From Clostridia bacterium (GTDB lineage Bacteria; Bacillota; Clostridia; Christensenellales; Aristaeellaceae), in the NCBI GenBank assembly GCA_030526935.1, contig JAUNBY010000106.1, forward strand, positions 1-9,065: a stretch of DNA of 9,065 nucleotides, given 5' to 3'. How positions within the stretch are numbered: the first letter of the stretch is position 1; every line of letters begins with the position of its first letter. Made by a program: the position numbers and the translations under genes. This document shows positions 1-7,266 of the stretch, in pieces. Below the pieces are notes generated by a model, which was given only the letters and a program-made list of their open reading frames with translations, had not been told where the DNA came from and did no database searches.

Positions 1-178
1 TGTATAGCAGTTCCAGCGTCGTCGTCTTGCCATATTGCCGCGCGCGGTTGATTGTGAAATACTCTCCTGCGTCCACATAATCCTTTATTATCTCGTCGAT
101 CTTTTTGCCGGTATCGACCATATAGTGAAGATCCGGAACGCACGGCCCCGTGATATTGAAGACCTTCCGCTTCGCCAT
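1..178 (-). CDS. AAA-ATPase-like protein, N-terminal fragment (runs off left edge)
   Basis: Only the first 59 codons are inside the window; the gene continues beyond position 1. The start is the ATG at 178-176, preceded by an excellent ribosome binding site (AAAGGAGG at 187-194, 8-nt spacer). The visible protein begins MAKRKVFNITGPCVPDLHY, then MVDTGKKIDEI, and residues 43-53 read INRARQYGKTT, a Walker-A-like P-loop (YGKTTT) in an 'INRARQYGKT' context. This N-terminus is typical of the AAA-ATPase_like family (PF09820), whose members usually carry a C-terminal PD-(D/E)XK nuclease-like domain (former DUF1703) and total roughly 500-570 residues. Many copies occur in some gut anaerobes; the biological role is not established. 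The gene lies downstream of the hydrogenase operon on the same strand, but a strong terminator and its own likely promoter separate them. The family call is secure; the domain beyond the edge is inference. Confidence 0.85.
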   Translation of the reverse strand, partial: MAKRKVFNITGPCVPDLHYMVDTGKKIDEIIKDYVDAGEYFTINRARQYGKTTTLELLY

Positions 179-186
179 GTCGCTCG

Positions 187-194
187 CCTCCTTT
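187..194 (-). promoter_or_regulatory. Ribosome binding site of the AAA-ATPase-like gene
   Basis: On the minus strand this reads AAAGGAGG, 8 nt before the ATG at 178. It fixes the start of the fragmentary gene, which is otherwise only 59 codons long here, and supports it as a real expressed reading frame. Confidence 0.8.
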
Positions 195-221
195 CGCGCC
201 GTCTGAGCGTAACCCATAATA

Positions 222-250
222 AGTATACCATGATTTTAAGCGTCAAGCAA
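222..250 (-). promoter_or_regulatory. Probable sigma-A-type promoter for the AAA-ATPase-like gene
   Basis: Minus strand: TGG-TATACT, an extended -10 element (TATACT at 222-227). A poor -35 TTGCTT (245-250) lies 17 nt upstream, and a better hexamer TTGACG (241-246) lies only 13 nt upstream. TTGACG could instead pair with a downstream TTATTA/TATTAT at 18-19 nt. The -10 is convincing; which hexamer serves as -35 is unclear. The start of transcription would be about 35 nt before the ATG. Confidence 0.5.
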
Positions 251-268
251 GCAAACTATTCAAATACT

Positions 269-292
269 CGTGTTTTGCCCCGTGTTTTGCCC
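269..292. repeat. Perfect 12-bp tandem duplication
   Basis: CGTGTTTTGCCC at 269-280 is repeated exactly at 281-292 (GGGCAAAACACG twice on the minus strand). It lies 19 bp upstream of the putative -35 of the AAA-ATPase-like gene, a position suited to a regulator site, but it could equally be a slippage product. Function is unknown. Confidence 0.85.
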
Positions 293-306
293 TCTCTGGC
301 GCGGTT

Positions 307-357
307 CGGCGCTTGCGTTAAACGCGATTCGTCGCGGCACGTCGGCAATAAGCGCCG
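307..357. repeat. Nested inverted repeats in the intergenic region
   Basis: CGGCGCTT (307-314) pairs with AAGCGCCG (350-357) as outer 8-bp arms. Inside are GCGTT-A-AACGC (315-325) and CGCGA-TTCG-TCGCG (323-336), the latter a 5-bp stem with a UUCG loop on the plus strand. The two inner hairpins overlap and are mutually exclusive. No T-run follows on either strand, so this is not an obvious terminator. It belongs to the roughly 250-bp non-coding stretch between the two minus-strand genes, in which I see no gene. Confidence 0.4.
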
Positions 358-387
358 ATTGCGTTTGTCGCGCGCCATTAAACGGAC

Positions 388-418
388 AAAAAAAGGGCCG
401 GCGGACGCGTCCGCCGGC
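388..418 (-). terminator. Rho-independent terminator of the hydrogenase operon
   Basis: A perfect 22-nt self-complementary GC-rich sequence (397-418; half-site GCCGGCGGACG) is followed on the minus strand by CC and a run of seven T (388-394). It begins 16 nt after the hydA stop codon at 434-436. In RNA the stem is about 9 bp with a CGCG loop. There is no T-run on the plus-strand side, so it terminates leftward transcription only. It ends the hyd operon and insulates the AAA-ATPase-like gene. Confidence 0.92.
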
Positions 419-433
419 TCCCCATGTATTCTC

Positions 434-2176
434 TTAAACGTATTTCTCGCGCGGGGTATACGTCGTGTGAAGCAGCTCGTGGGCCTTGTGGGAATTGGGC
501 TTTCCGAGGTAATCGGCGTAGATGCGCTTGATTTCCGGGTTCTCGTGCGACTTGCGGATGGCCTTTCCCGCGTCCTCGTCGTAAAGGGCCTTGGCGCGAA
601 GCACGCGCGGGTCGGTTATTTCGCGCTGCGCGGGGGAGACTATGGGCTGTCCGCCGCCGTTTACGCAGCCGCCGGGGCATCCCATGACCTCGATGAAGGT
701 GTAGTTTTTCTTGCCTTCTTTGACCTGGTCGAGCAGGTAGGCGGCCATGCCGGTCGAGTGCGCGACGGCCACGTTGACTTCGAGGCCGTTGAGATCGACG
801 GTGGCTTCCTTGACGCCCACCAGACCGCGAACGGCCTTGAAATCGACGTCTTCGAGGGTCTTTCCTGTCACGACCTCGTAGGCCGTGCGCAGCGCGGCTT
901 CCATGACGCCGCCGGTCGCGCCGAATATGACGGCGGCTCCCGTGGACTCGCCAAGTATGCTGTCGAAATCGTCGTCGGGAAGGGCGTTGAAGTCGATGCC
1001 CGCCTGCTTAATCATTCTGGCGAACTCGCGGGTGGTGATGACTATATCAACGTCCTTTAATTCGCCCTGGCCCATCTCGGGGCGCTGGCACTCGAACTTC
1101 TTGGCGGTGCAGGGCATGACGCTGACGACTACGATCTTAGAGGGATCGATGCCCTCTTTCTCCGCGAAATAGCTCTTGACCATCGCGCCTTCCATCTCGT
1201 GGGGAGACTTGCAGGTGGACAGATTGGGCAGGAACTCGGGATAATAGGTCTCGCAGTACTTGATCCAGCCCGGCGAGCAGGAGGTTATCATCGGCAGAAC
1301 GCCCTTGTTGGTTATGCGCTCGACAAGTTCCGTCGCTTCCTCCATGATGGTGAGGTCGGCGGCGAAGTCGGTGTCGAAGACCTTGTCAAAGCCCATGCGA
1401 CGCATGGCGGCGGCCATCTTGCCGGTGACGGAAGTGCCCATGGGGAGGCCGAATTCCTCGCCCAGAGCCGCGCGAACGGCGGGAGCGGGCTGTATGACAA
1501 CGTACTTGTCGGGATCGGCGAGCGCCTCGAAGACGCGTTGCGTGTCGTCTTTCTCGGTAAGCGCGCCCGTGGGACACACGGCTATGCACTGGCCGCAGTT
1601 GATGCAGGGCGCGTCGCCAAGGGATACGCCCCAGGCGCACTCGATGGCGGTTTTGAATCCGCGCTTTACGGGGCCTATGACGCCGACGTTCTGAATGTTG
1701 TTGCAGACGGCGACGCAGCGGCGGCACAGCACGCACTTGGCGTTGTTGCGGACGATGGAGGGGGACACCTCGTCTATAGTTGCGGGGGTCATATCGCCCT
1801 TGAAGCGGTTTTCGTCGTCCACGCCGTATTCGTTGCACAGAGCCTGCAATTCGCAGTTGGTGCTGCGAACGCAGCTGAGGCACTTCTTATCGTGGTTGGA
1901 GAGCATAAGCTCGAGGTTTATCCTTCTCGCGTCGCGAACGGCGGGGGTGTTGGTCTTGACCTTCATGCCCTCCGATACGGGCATGACGCAGGCCGCGGCC
2001 ATGGCCCTGGCGCCTATGTCCACCACGCACATGCGGCAGGCGCCTATTTCGTTTATGCCGCTCATGTAGCAAAGCGTGGGTATCTTGACGCCCGCCTGTC
2101 TGGCGGCTTCCAATATTGTCGTTCCGGCCGGTACGGATACCGAGACGCCGTCTATAGTCAGGTTAATCAAATCCAT
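434..2176 (-). CDS. hydA: [FeFe] hydrogenase catalytic subunit HydA (NAD-linked multimeric type)
   Basis: 580 aa, cytoplasmic catalytic subunit for reversible H2 oxidation/proton reduction. An in-frame extension to 2221 is rejected because it lies inside hydB and lacks a ribosome site; the ATG at 2176 has AAGGAGG 9 nt upstream. Domains: [2Fe-2S] ferredoxin domain (C36, C47, C50, C63); His/Cys [4Fe-4S] site (H95, C99, C102, C108); two [4Fe-4S] sites (C148, C151, C154, C158 and C191, C194, C197, C201); H-cluster domain from about 225, with L1 TSCSPGW (298-304), L2 MPCTAKKFE (354-362), L3 EVMGCPGGCVNGGGQP (496-511). Family proton-path residues are present (E280, E283, C300, S320). Odd points: L1 has Ser301 in place of the second cysteine, and L3 has MGC rather than MAC. 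There is no C-terminal extra [2Fe-2S] domain as in the longer Thermotoga protein. Last gene of the operon; maturases HydE/F/G are not in the window. Confidence 0.96.
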   Translation of the reverse strand: MDLINLTIDGVSVSVPAGTTILEAARQAGVKIPTLCYMSGINEIGACRMCVVDIGARAMAAACVMPVSEGMKVKTNTPAVRDARRINLELMLSNHDKKCLSCVRSTNCELQALCNEYGVDDENRFKGDMTPATIDEVSPSIVRNNAKCVLCRRCVAVCNNIQNVGVIGPVKRGFKTAIECAWGVSLGDAPCINCGQCIAVCPTGALTEKDDTQRVFEALADPDKYVVIQPAPAVRAALGEEFGLPMGTSVTGKMAAAMRRMGFDKVFDTDFAADLTIMEEATELVERITNKGVLPMITSCSPGWIKYCETYYPEFLPNLSTCKSPHEMEGAMVKSYFAEKEGIDPSKIVVVSVMPCTAKKFECQRPEMGQGELKDVDIVITTREFARMIKQAGIDFNALPDDDFDSILGESTGAAVIFGATGGVMEAALRTAYEVVTGKTLEDVDFKAVRGLVGVKEATVDLNGLEVNVAVAHSTGMAAYLLDQVKEGKKNYTFIEVMGCPGGCVNGGGQPIVSPAQREITDPRVLRAKALYDEDAGKAIRKSHENPEIKRIYADYLGKPNSHKAHELLHTTYTPREKYV

Positions 2177-2185
2177 GGCTGGTAT

Positions 2186-2190
2186 CCTCC

Positions 2191-2192
<2 letters not shown>
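2186..2192 (-). promoter_or_regulatory. Ribosome binding site deciding the hydA start
   Basis: Minus strand AAGGAGG, 9 nt before the ATG at 2176. It overlaps the hydB stop codon (TAA at 2193-2191, reading TAAGGAGG), so hydB termination and hydA initiation are tightly linked. It argues for the 580-residue HydA over a 595-residue version. Confidence 0.85.
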
Positions 2193-3990
<1,798 letters not shown>

Positions 3991-4020
3991 AACAGTTTAC
4001 CTCCTGTCGTATTGTCGCGC

Positions 4021-4386
4021 TTATTCGGCGGCGCCTATCGTATATTCGGCTACCGGTCTGCCGTTTACAACGTGCTCTGTCACGATGCGGGGAACCATGT
4101 CCGGCTGAACCTTTACATAAGTGACCTTCTCCTGTCCGGGAACGAGAATCTCGACTATGGGTTCGAGGCGGCACATGCCTATGCAGCCGGTCTGAGCCAC
4201 CGCGACCTCTCGCAGGTCGCGCTTGTTTACTTCGTCGAGAAACGCCAGCATCACGGGCCTCGCTCCCGCGGCTATGCCGCAGGTGGCCATGCCGACGACT
4301 ATGCGAACGCCTTCGTGCTCGCGCCTGAGATTCACCTTGTCAAGCGTCTTTTGACGTATCGCCTGCAAATCAGCGAATGATTTCAT
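4021..4386 (-). CDS. hydD: Thioredoxin-fold ferredoxin-like subunit HydD
   Basis: 121 aa, small soluble protein between the HATPase gene and hydB. It resembles the thioredoxin-like [2Fe-2S] ferredoxin domain of NuoE/HydB: IVVGMATCGIAAGAR (29-43), then TGCIGMC (66-72). The usual four cysteines (C-x4-C and C-x3-C) are reduced to three here: C36, C68 and C72. The first position is Val31. Cluster binding is therefore uncertain; the protein may be structural. As I recall, A. woodii has a small HydD in the same gene position and its hydrogenase purifies as HydABCD, with no cofactor assigned to HydD. The ATG at 4386 has GGAGGT 10 nt upstream; 21 nt separate it from the preceding stop. Alternatives: an electron-carrying ferredoxin with a non-cysteine ligand. 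Confidence 0.85.
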   Translation of the reverse strand: MKSFADLQAIRQKTLDKVNLRREHEGVRIVVGMATCGIAAGARPVMLAFLDEVNKRDLREVAVAQTGCIGMCRLEPIVEILVPGQEKVTYVKVQPDMVPRIVTEHVVNGRPVAEYTIGAAE

Positions 4387-4407
4387 TGTCTATCGCACCT
4401 CCAAATA

Positions 4408-4950
4408 TCAGACTGCATCTATCTGTTTAATTCCTTCGTCTATGTACTCGCCTATCCACGCCAGTACATCCGGCTCGTTGAGCGGCACGCCGTCGAGTTG
4501 TTCCCTTATTTGCCGGGTATCGAACTCGAACTGTTCGCCGTCTCGTTCATACCTTAATACGAAATCCGGCTTTTCGGGAGCGCCTACTATGAGCGCCTTT
4601 ATCGTTCCCGAAAGATCCCCCATGGGAGGAAGATCGACGTTTGCGGCTCTGAATGTCGCTACCAGGGTCGTCCCCTCGCCGGGCGCGGAGTTTATCGAAA
4701 ACTCCCCTTCGCACATGAGGCTTAGCTGTTTGAACATCGGTATTCCAAGGCCGACCCTGCGCGTCGTTCGCGAAGTGCCAAACGGACTTTGCGCGCGAGC
4801 GAGCATTTCTTCCGACATTCCGCATCCGTCGTCGATTATGGAAATCGCGAGCCATTCGCCCTCATAGCGCACTTCGACGATTACGAGCGAGGCTTTGGCG
4901 GTTACGGAATTCTGCACAAGGTCGAGAATGTGAAGCGCCAGTTCAAACAT
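4408..4950 (-). CDS. Orphan HATPase-domain (histidine-kinase-like ATPase) protein
   Basis: 180 aa, soluble. The first 105 residues form a GHKL/HATPase_c ATP-binding domain: N-box HILDLVQNSV (7-16, with Asn14 as the expected Mg ligand), G1 box DDGCGM (40-45), FGTSR ATP-lid-like segment (57-61), G2 box GLGIP (67-71) and GEGTT (91-95). There is no dimerisation/phosphoacceptor (H-box) domain, sensor domain or membrane segment, so it is not a complete histidine kinase. The C-terminal 75 residues are acidic and unassigned. A gene of this type is regularly found between hydC and hydD in such operons (named hydE in A. woodii, not the maturase HydE). Its role is unproven; a regulatory or assembly ATPase is inference. 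The start ATG lies 1 nt after the hydC stop with no clear ribosome site, suggesting translational coupling. Confidence 0.9.
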   Translation of the reverse strand: MFELALHILDLVQNSVTAKASLVIVEVRYEGEWLAISIIDDGCGMSEEMLARAQSPFGTSRTTRRVGLGIPMFKQLSLMCEGEFSINSAPGEGTTLVATFRAANVDLPPMGDLSGTIKALIVGAPEKPDFVLRYERDGEQFEFDTRQIREQLDGVPLNEPDVLAWIGEYIDEGIKQIDAV

Positions 4951-4951
4951 A

Positions 4952-5431
4952 TTACATGGCGCGGTATTTCTCGATAATACCGGGTATGTCGTCCGGAACG
5001 AGGCGTCCGTAAACGTCGTCGTTTATCATTATTACGGGAGCCAGTCCGCAGCAGCCAAGACAGCGCGTGTCCTTGAGGGTGAAAAGCTGGTCGTCGGTCG
5101 TATGTCCGGGTTCAATGTTCAATTCGCTCTTGAGCCTGTCGAGTATCGCGGCGGAACCCTTTACATAGCAGGCGGTTCCAAGACATACGCCCACTATATA
5201 CTGCCCGCGAGGTTCGAGCGCGAACTGCGAATAGAACGTCGCGACGCCGTATACTTCGCTCAGCGTCACGCCCAGTCCCTTCGCGATATGTATCTGCACT
5301 TCCTTGGGCACATGGTCGAATATGTCCTGCGCCGATTGCAGAGTGCGCATGACGGCGCCGCTCGCGCCCTTATTGGACGCTATGACCTCGTCAAGCTTTT
5401 GCAATTTGTCCTTGTTGTCAAGAACGGACAT
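4952..5431 (-). CDS. hydC: NAD-linked hydrogenase [2Fe-2S] subunit HydC (NuoE-like)
   Basis: 159 aa, close to the usual length of NuoE/HydC. First gene of the operon. The N-terminal helical part (1-75) contains the family segment YGVATFYSQF (61-70). The thioredoxin-fold C-terminal part carries the [2Fe-2S] ligands as C-x4-C (C83, C88) and C-x3-C (C124, C128 in RCLGCCGL). It partners HydB: the NuoE/NuoF pair forms the diaphorase module around FMN, and the cluster serves as an electron branch or storage site. The ATG at 5431 has AAGGGAGGG (5439-5447) 7 nt upstream. The leader before it is about 60 nt from the inferred transcription start. The HATPase gene follows after 1 nt. Confidence 0.95.
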   Translation of the reverse strand: MSVLDNKDKLQKLDEVIASNKGASGAVMRTLQSAQDIFDHVPKEVQIHIAKGLGVTLSEVYGVATFYSQFALEPRGQYIVGVCLGTACYVKGSAAILDRLKSELNIEPGHTTDDQLFTLKDTRCLGCCGLAPVIMINDDVYGRLVPDDIPGIIEKYRAM

Positions 5432-5498
5432 GGTGAAGCCCTCCCTTAGTTAAAAATTTATCAGGCGACGATATACCAGTCAGGAGAATATCATCAAC

Positions 5499-5527
5499 AT
5501 TATACCACAAACAACTTCTTTAGTCTA
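5499..5527 (-). promoter_or_regulatory. Promoter of the hydrogenase operon
   Basis: Minus strand: -35 TAGACT (5522-5527; 4 of 6 to TTGACA), 17-nt spacer, perfect -10 TATAAT (5499-5504), preceded by TGG so that it is also an extended -10. Transcription would start near 5492, giving a leader of about 60 nt ending in the hydC ribosome site. It is the best promoter in the window and precedes the first gene of the operon. Confidence 0.82.
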
Positions 5528-5549
5528 TTGTGCAATGTAAATATTGTGC
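5526..5549. repeat. Direct repeat TATTGTGC x2 beside the hyd -35 box
   Basis: TATTGTGC occurs at 5526-5533 and again at 5542-5549, a 16-bp period. The first copy abuts and slightly overlaps the hyd -35 box; the second lies farther upstream, where activators usually bind. The spacer also includes ATTGTGCAAT (5527-5536), with ATTG/CAAT half-sites. Regulator identity is unknown. Confidence 0.6.
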
Positions 5550-5617
5550 TATAAACATCGCATAACTTGATGATGATAATTTTCATTCAGGCTATATCAA
5601 ATTATCGCAATATGTGG

Positions 5618-5623
5618 TACACT
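5618..5623 (+). promoter_or_regulatory. Possible extended -10 element for the methyltransferase cluster
   Basis: TGG-TACACT on the plus strand matches an extended -10. No good -35 hexamer is found 16-18 nt upstream. Transcription would begin near 5630, leaving a leader of about 18 nt that just contains the ribosome site. Tentative. Confidence 0.35.
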
Positions 5624-5634
5624 ATATACGCGAG

Positions 5635-5642
5635 TGGAGGTG
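5635..5642 (+). promoter_or_regulatory. Ribosome binding site deciding the methyltransferase GTG start
   Basis: TGGAGGTG, with GGAGGT ending 6 nt before GTG at 5648. The reading frame stays open further upstream (from a TTG at 5567), but that extension crosses the promoter region and encodes residues atypical of the family. The GTG is therefore chosen. Confidence 0.8.
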
Positions 5643-5647
5643 CTTTC

Positions 5648-6505
5648 GTGTTTATAAGCGATGGATGGCGGGACTACAGGGTTCTGGACGCCGGGGACGG
5701 GGAAAAGCTCGAGGTCTGGAAGGACGTCGTTTTAAGGCGTCCTGACCCTCAGACCATTTGGCCCAAACAAAATCCCGATATCTGGGATACGGCCGACGCG
5801 CATTATATCCGCTCTGCGCGCGGCGGGGGCGAGTGGCGCTTTTTCAAGAAGCTTCCGGACAGGTGGACGGTCAGATACGGCGAAATGTCATTCTACGTAA
5901 GGCCCACCGGCTTCAAGCACACGGGGCTTTTCCCCGAACAGGCCGCCAACTGGGACTGGATGCGCGGCATAATATCGAAAAGGCCCGAAGGGTTCAGGGT
6001 GCTCAACCTCTTCGGATATACCGGCGCGGCTACGGCGGCCTGCGCTATGGCCGGGGCAAACGTCACCCACGTCGACGCCGCGAAGGGCATGGCTCAGTGG
6101 GCGGGCGAAAACAGAAAGCTGTGCGGCATACCCGACGACAAAATTCGCTGGATAATCGACGACGCGGGCAAGTTCGTCCAGCGCGAGGCCCGGCGGGGAA
6201 ACGTCTACGACGGCATTATAATGGATCCCCCGTCCTACGGCAGAGGACCTTCGGGCGAGATATGGAAGATAGAGGACGAGCTTTACGCCCTCATCGAGTC
6301 GTGCGAGAGGATATTGTCGCCAAATGCGAAATTCATGCTCATAAACAGCTACACCACCGGCCTTCAGCCGACCGTCGTATACGATATGCTGCATATGGCC
6401 GTTGCTAAAAAGCGCGGGGGAAATATCGAGTCGGGCGAGGTGGTACTTCCGATTGAATCAGGCGGCTGGCTCCCCTGCGGCGCGAGCGGAAGGTGGGAAG
6501 GCTGA
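5648..6505 (+). CDS. Class I SAM-dependent methyltransferase (RlmI-like, PF10672 type)
   Basis: 285 aa from a GTG start with a strong ribosome site. It probably methylates rRNA; the exact base is unknown. N-terminal part (1-115): YRVLDAGDGEKLEVW and the family segments RPDPQTIWPK (31-40) and GFKHTGLFPEQAANWDWM (88-105). Rossmann core: motif I LNLFGYTGAATAAC (119-132) for SAM binding, acidic residue D143 in HVDAAKGM (motif II), and motif IV DPPSYGRGP (193-201), which is the DPPxxG signature of rRNA m5C/RlmI-like enzymes. LINSYTTGLQP (231-241) is also family-typical. It lacks the N-terminal PUA domain of E. coli RlmI. First gene of a tight three-gene cluster; the next gene starts 2 nt after its TGA, and both nearby genes also fit RNA-modification or housekeeping roles. 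Confidence 0.9.
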   Translation: MFISDGWRDYRVLDAGDGEKLEVWKDVVLRRPDPQTIWPKQNPDIWDTADAHYIRSARGGGEWRFFKKLPDRWTVRYGEMSFYVRPTGFKHTGLFPEQAANWDWMRGIISKRPEGFRVLNLFGYTGAATAACAMAGANVTHVDAAKGMAQWAGENRKLCGIPDDKIRWIIDDAGKFVQREARRGNVYDGIIMDPPSYGRGPSGEIWKIEDELYALIESCERILSPNAKFMLINSYTTGLQPTVVYDMLHMAVAKKRGGNIESGEVVLPIESGGWLPCGASGRWEG

Positions 6506-6507
6506 AG

Positions 6508-7266
6508 GTGAGCGGGGTTTTGAATGAAGGCGGGCTTCTGGCGAAAGGCGCGGTAGATATTGTCGCGGCGGGGCGGTACGATGTCAGGGTTTTGTATCTC
6601 GACAATCACCTGCTCGCGGTCGAGAAGCCCGCGAACATGCCCGTACAGGCCGATTCGTCGGGGGATATGGATATGCTGAACGCTTTAAAGGACTATATCG
6701 CCCGCAAGTTCGATAAACCCGGAAAGGCCTACCTGGGGCTTGTGCACAGGCTCGACAGGCCGGTGGGCGGCGCGATGGTTCTCGCGCGAACGTCCAAGGC
6801 GGCGGCGCGGCTGTCAAAGCAGTTTTCTGATCACAAAGTCAAAAAGATATACCTCGCGGTGACCAAGGGAGAACAGACGGGCGAGGTCGAGATGGAGGAC
6901 TGGCTTTTAAAGGACGAAAGGACGGGAATGGTTCGCGCGGTAGATCCCGGCGTCGCGGGCGCGAAAAGGGCGACGCTGCGCTCGAAGGCCATAGCCAGCA
7001 TCGACGGGGCGACGCTTCGCGAGGTGGAACTTTTTTCGGGACGGCCGCATCAAATACGCGTGCAGCACGCCAGCCGGGGCTGGCCCGTCTGGGGAGACGC
7101 CAGATACGATCAGGGCAGGCCCGGCTGTCAGATAGCGCTGTGGTCGGCGAGGCTTACGATTGAACATCCCGTCGCGCGAACGCCCGTGACGATAGTCTCA
7201 AGGCCGCCCGACGCCGGAATATGGACTTCGTTCTCGCGATATCTGGAGGATTATTATGGGAAATAG
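6508..7266 (+). CDS. RluA-family pseudouridine synthase (no S4 domain)
   Basis: 252 aa from GTG at 6508, chosen because GGGAAGG (6495-6501) lies 6 nt upstream. GTG at 6493 (overlapping the methyltransferase) and TTG at 6520 are alternatives. It converts uridine to pseudouridine in rRNA or tRNA. Signature motifs: LYLDNHLLAVEKPANMPVQ (29-47), the catalytic segment HRLDRPVGG (80-88) with Asp83 as nucleophile, and GRPHQIRVQ (178-186). The length and absence of an N-terminal S4 RNA-binding domain place it with short RluA/TruC-like members; the target nucleotide is not predictable. The first 26 residues before the conserved start of the domain are unremarkable. It follows the methyltransferase by 2 nt and overlaps the next gene by 11 nt, indicating co-translation. 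Confidence 0.92.
   Translation: MSGVLNEGGLLAKGAVDIVAAGRYDVRVLYLDNHLLAVEKPANMPVQADSSGDMDMLNALKDYIARKFDKPGKAYLGLVHRLDRPVGGAMVLARTSKAAARLSKQFSDHKVKKIYLAVTKGEQTGEVEMEDWLLKDERTGMVRAVDPGVAGAKRATLRSKAIASIDGATLREVELFSGRPHQIRVQHASRGWPVWGDARYDQGRPGCQIALWSARLTIEHPVARTPVTIVSRPPDAGIWTSFSRYLEDYYGK

Larger units (their letters stand above)
5432..5647. other. Divergent, AT-rich intergenic region
   Basis: About 216 bp separate hydC (leftward) and the methyltransferase gene (rightward). The base composition is much richer in A/T than the flanking genes. It contains the hyd promoter, an 8-bp direct repeat adjoining its -35 box, a weak rightward promoter, and ATCATCAA (5490-5497) facing TTGATGAT (5567-5574) as distant inverted copies. 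I found no convincing Rex-type palindrome (TTGTTAAnnnnTTAACAA or similar), although such operons are often redox-controlled. Confidence 0.7.

Noticed and set aside
35..1060. Long plus-strand open frame of 341 codons across the hydA region
   Set aside because: It lies opposite hydA, which has unmistakable family motifs. The translation shows no recognisable domain and starts within the AAA-ATPase-like gene and terminator. It is a by-product of GC-rich codon use.
5499..5549. Rex-binding site at the hyd promoter
   Set aside because: TTGTT and TTGTG pieces are present, but no palindrome of the TTGTnAAnnnnTTnACAA kind could be assembled; the repeats are direct, not inverted.
5567..5647. 27-residue N-terminal extension of the methyltransferase
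   Set aside because: It runs through the probable promoter, begins at TTG without a ribosome site, and is unlike the family; GTG at 5648 has GGAGGT 6 nt upstream.
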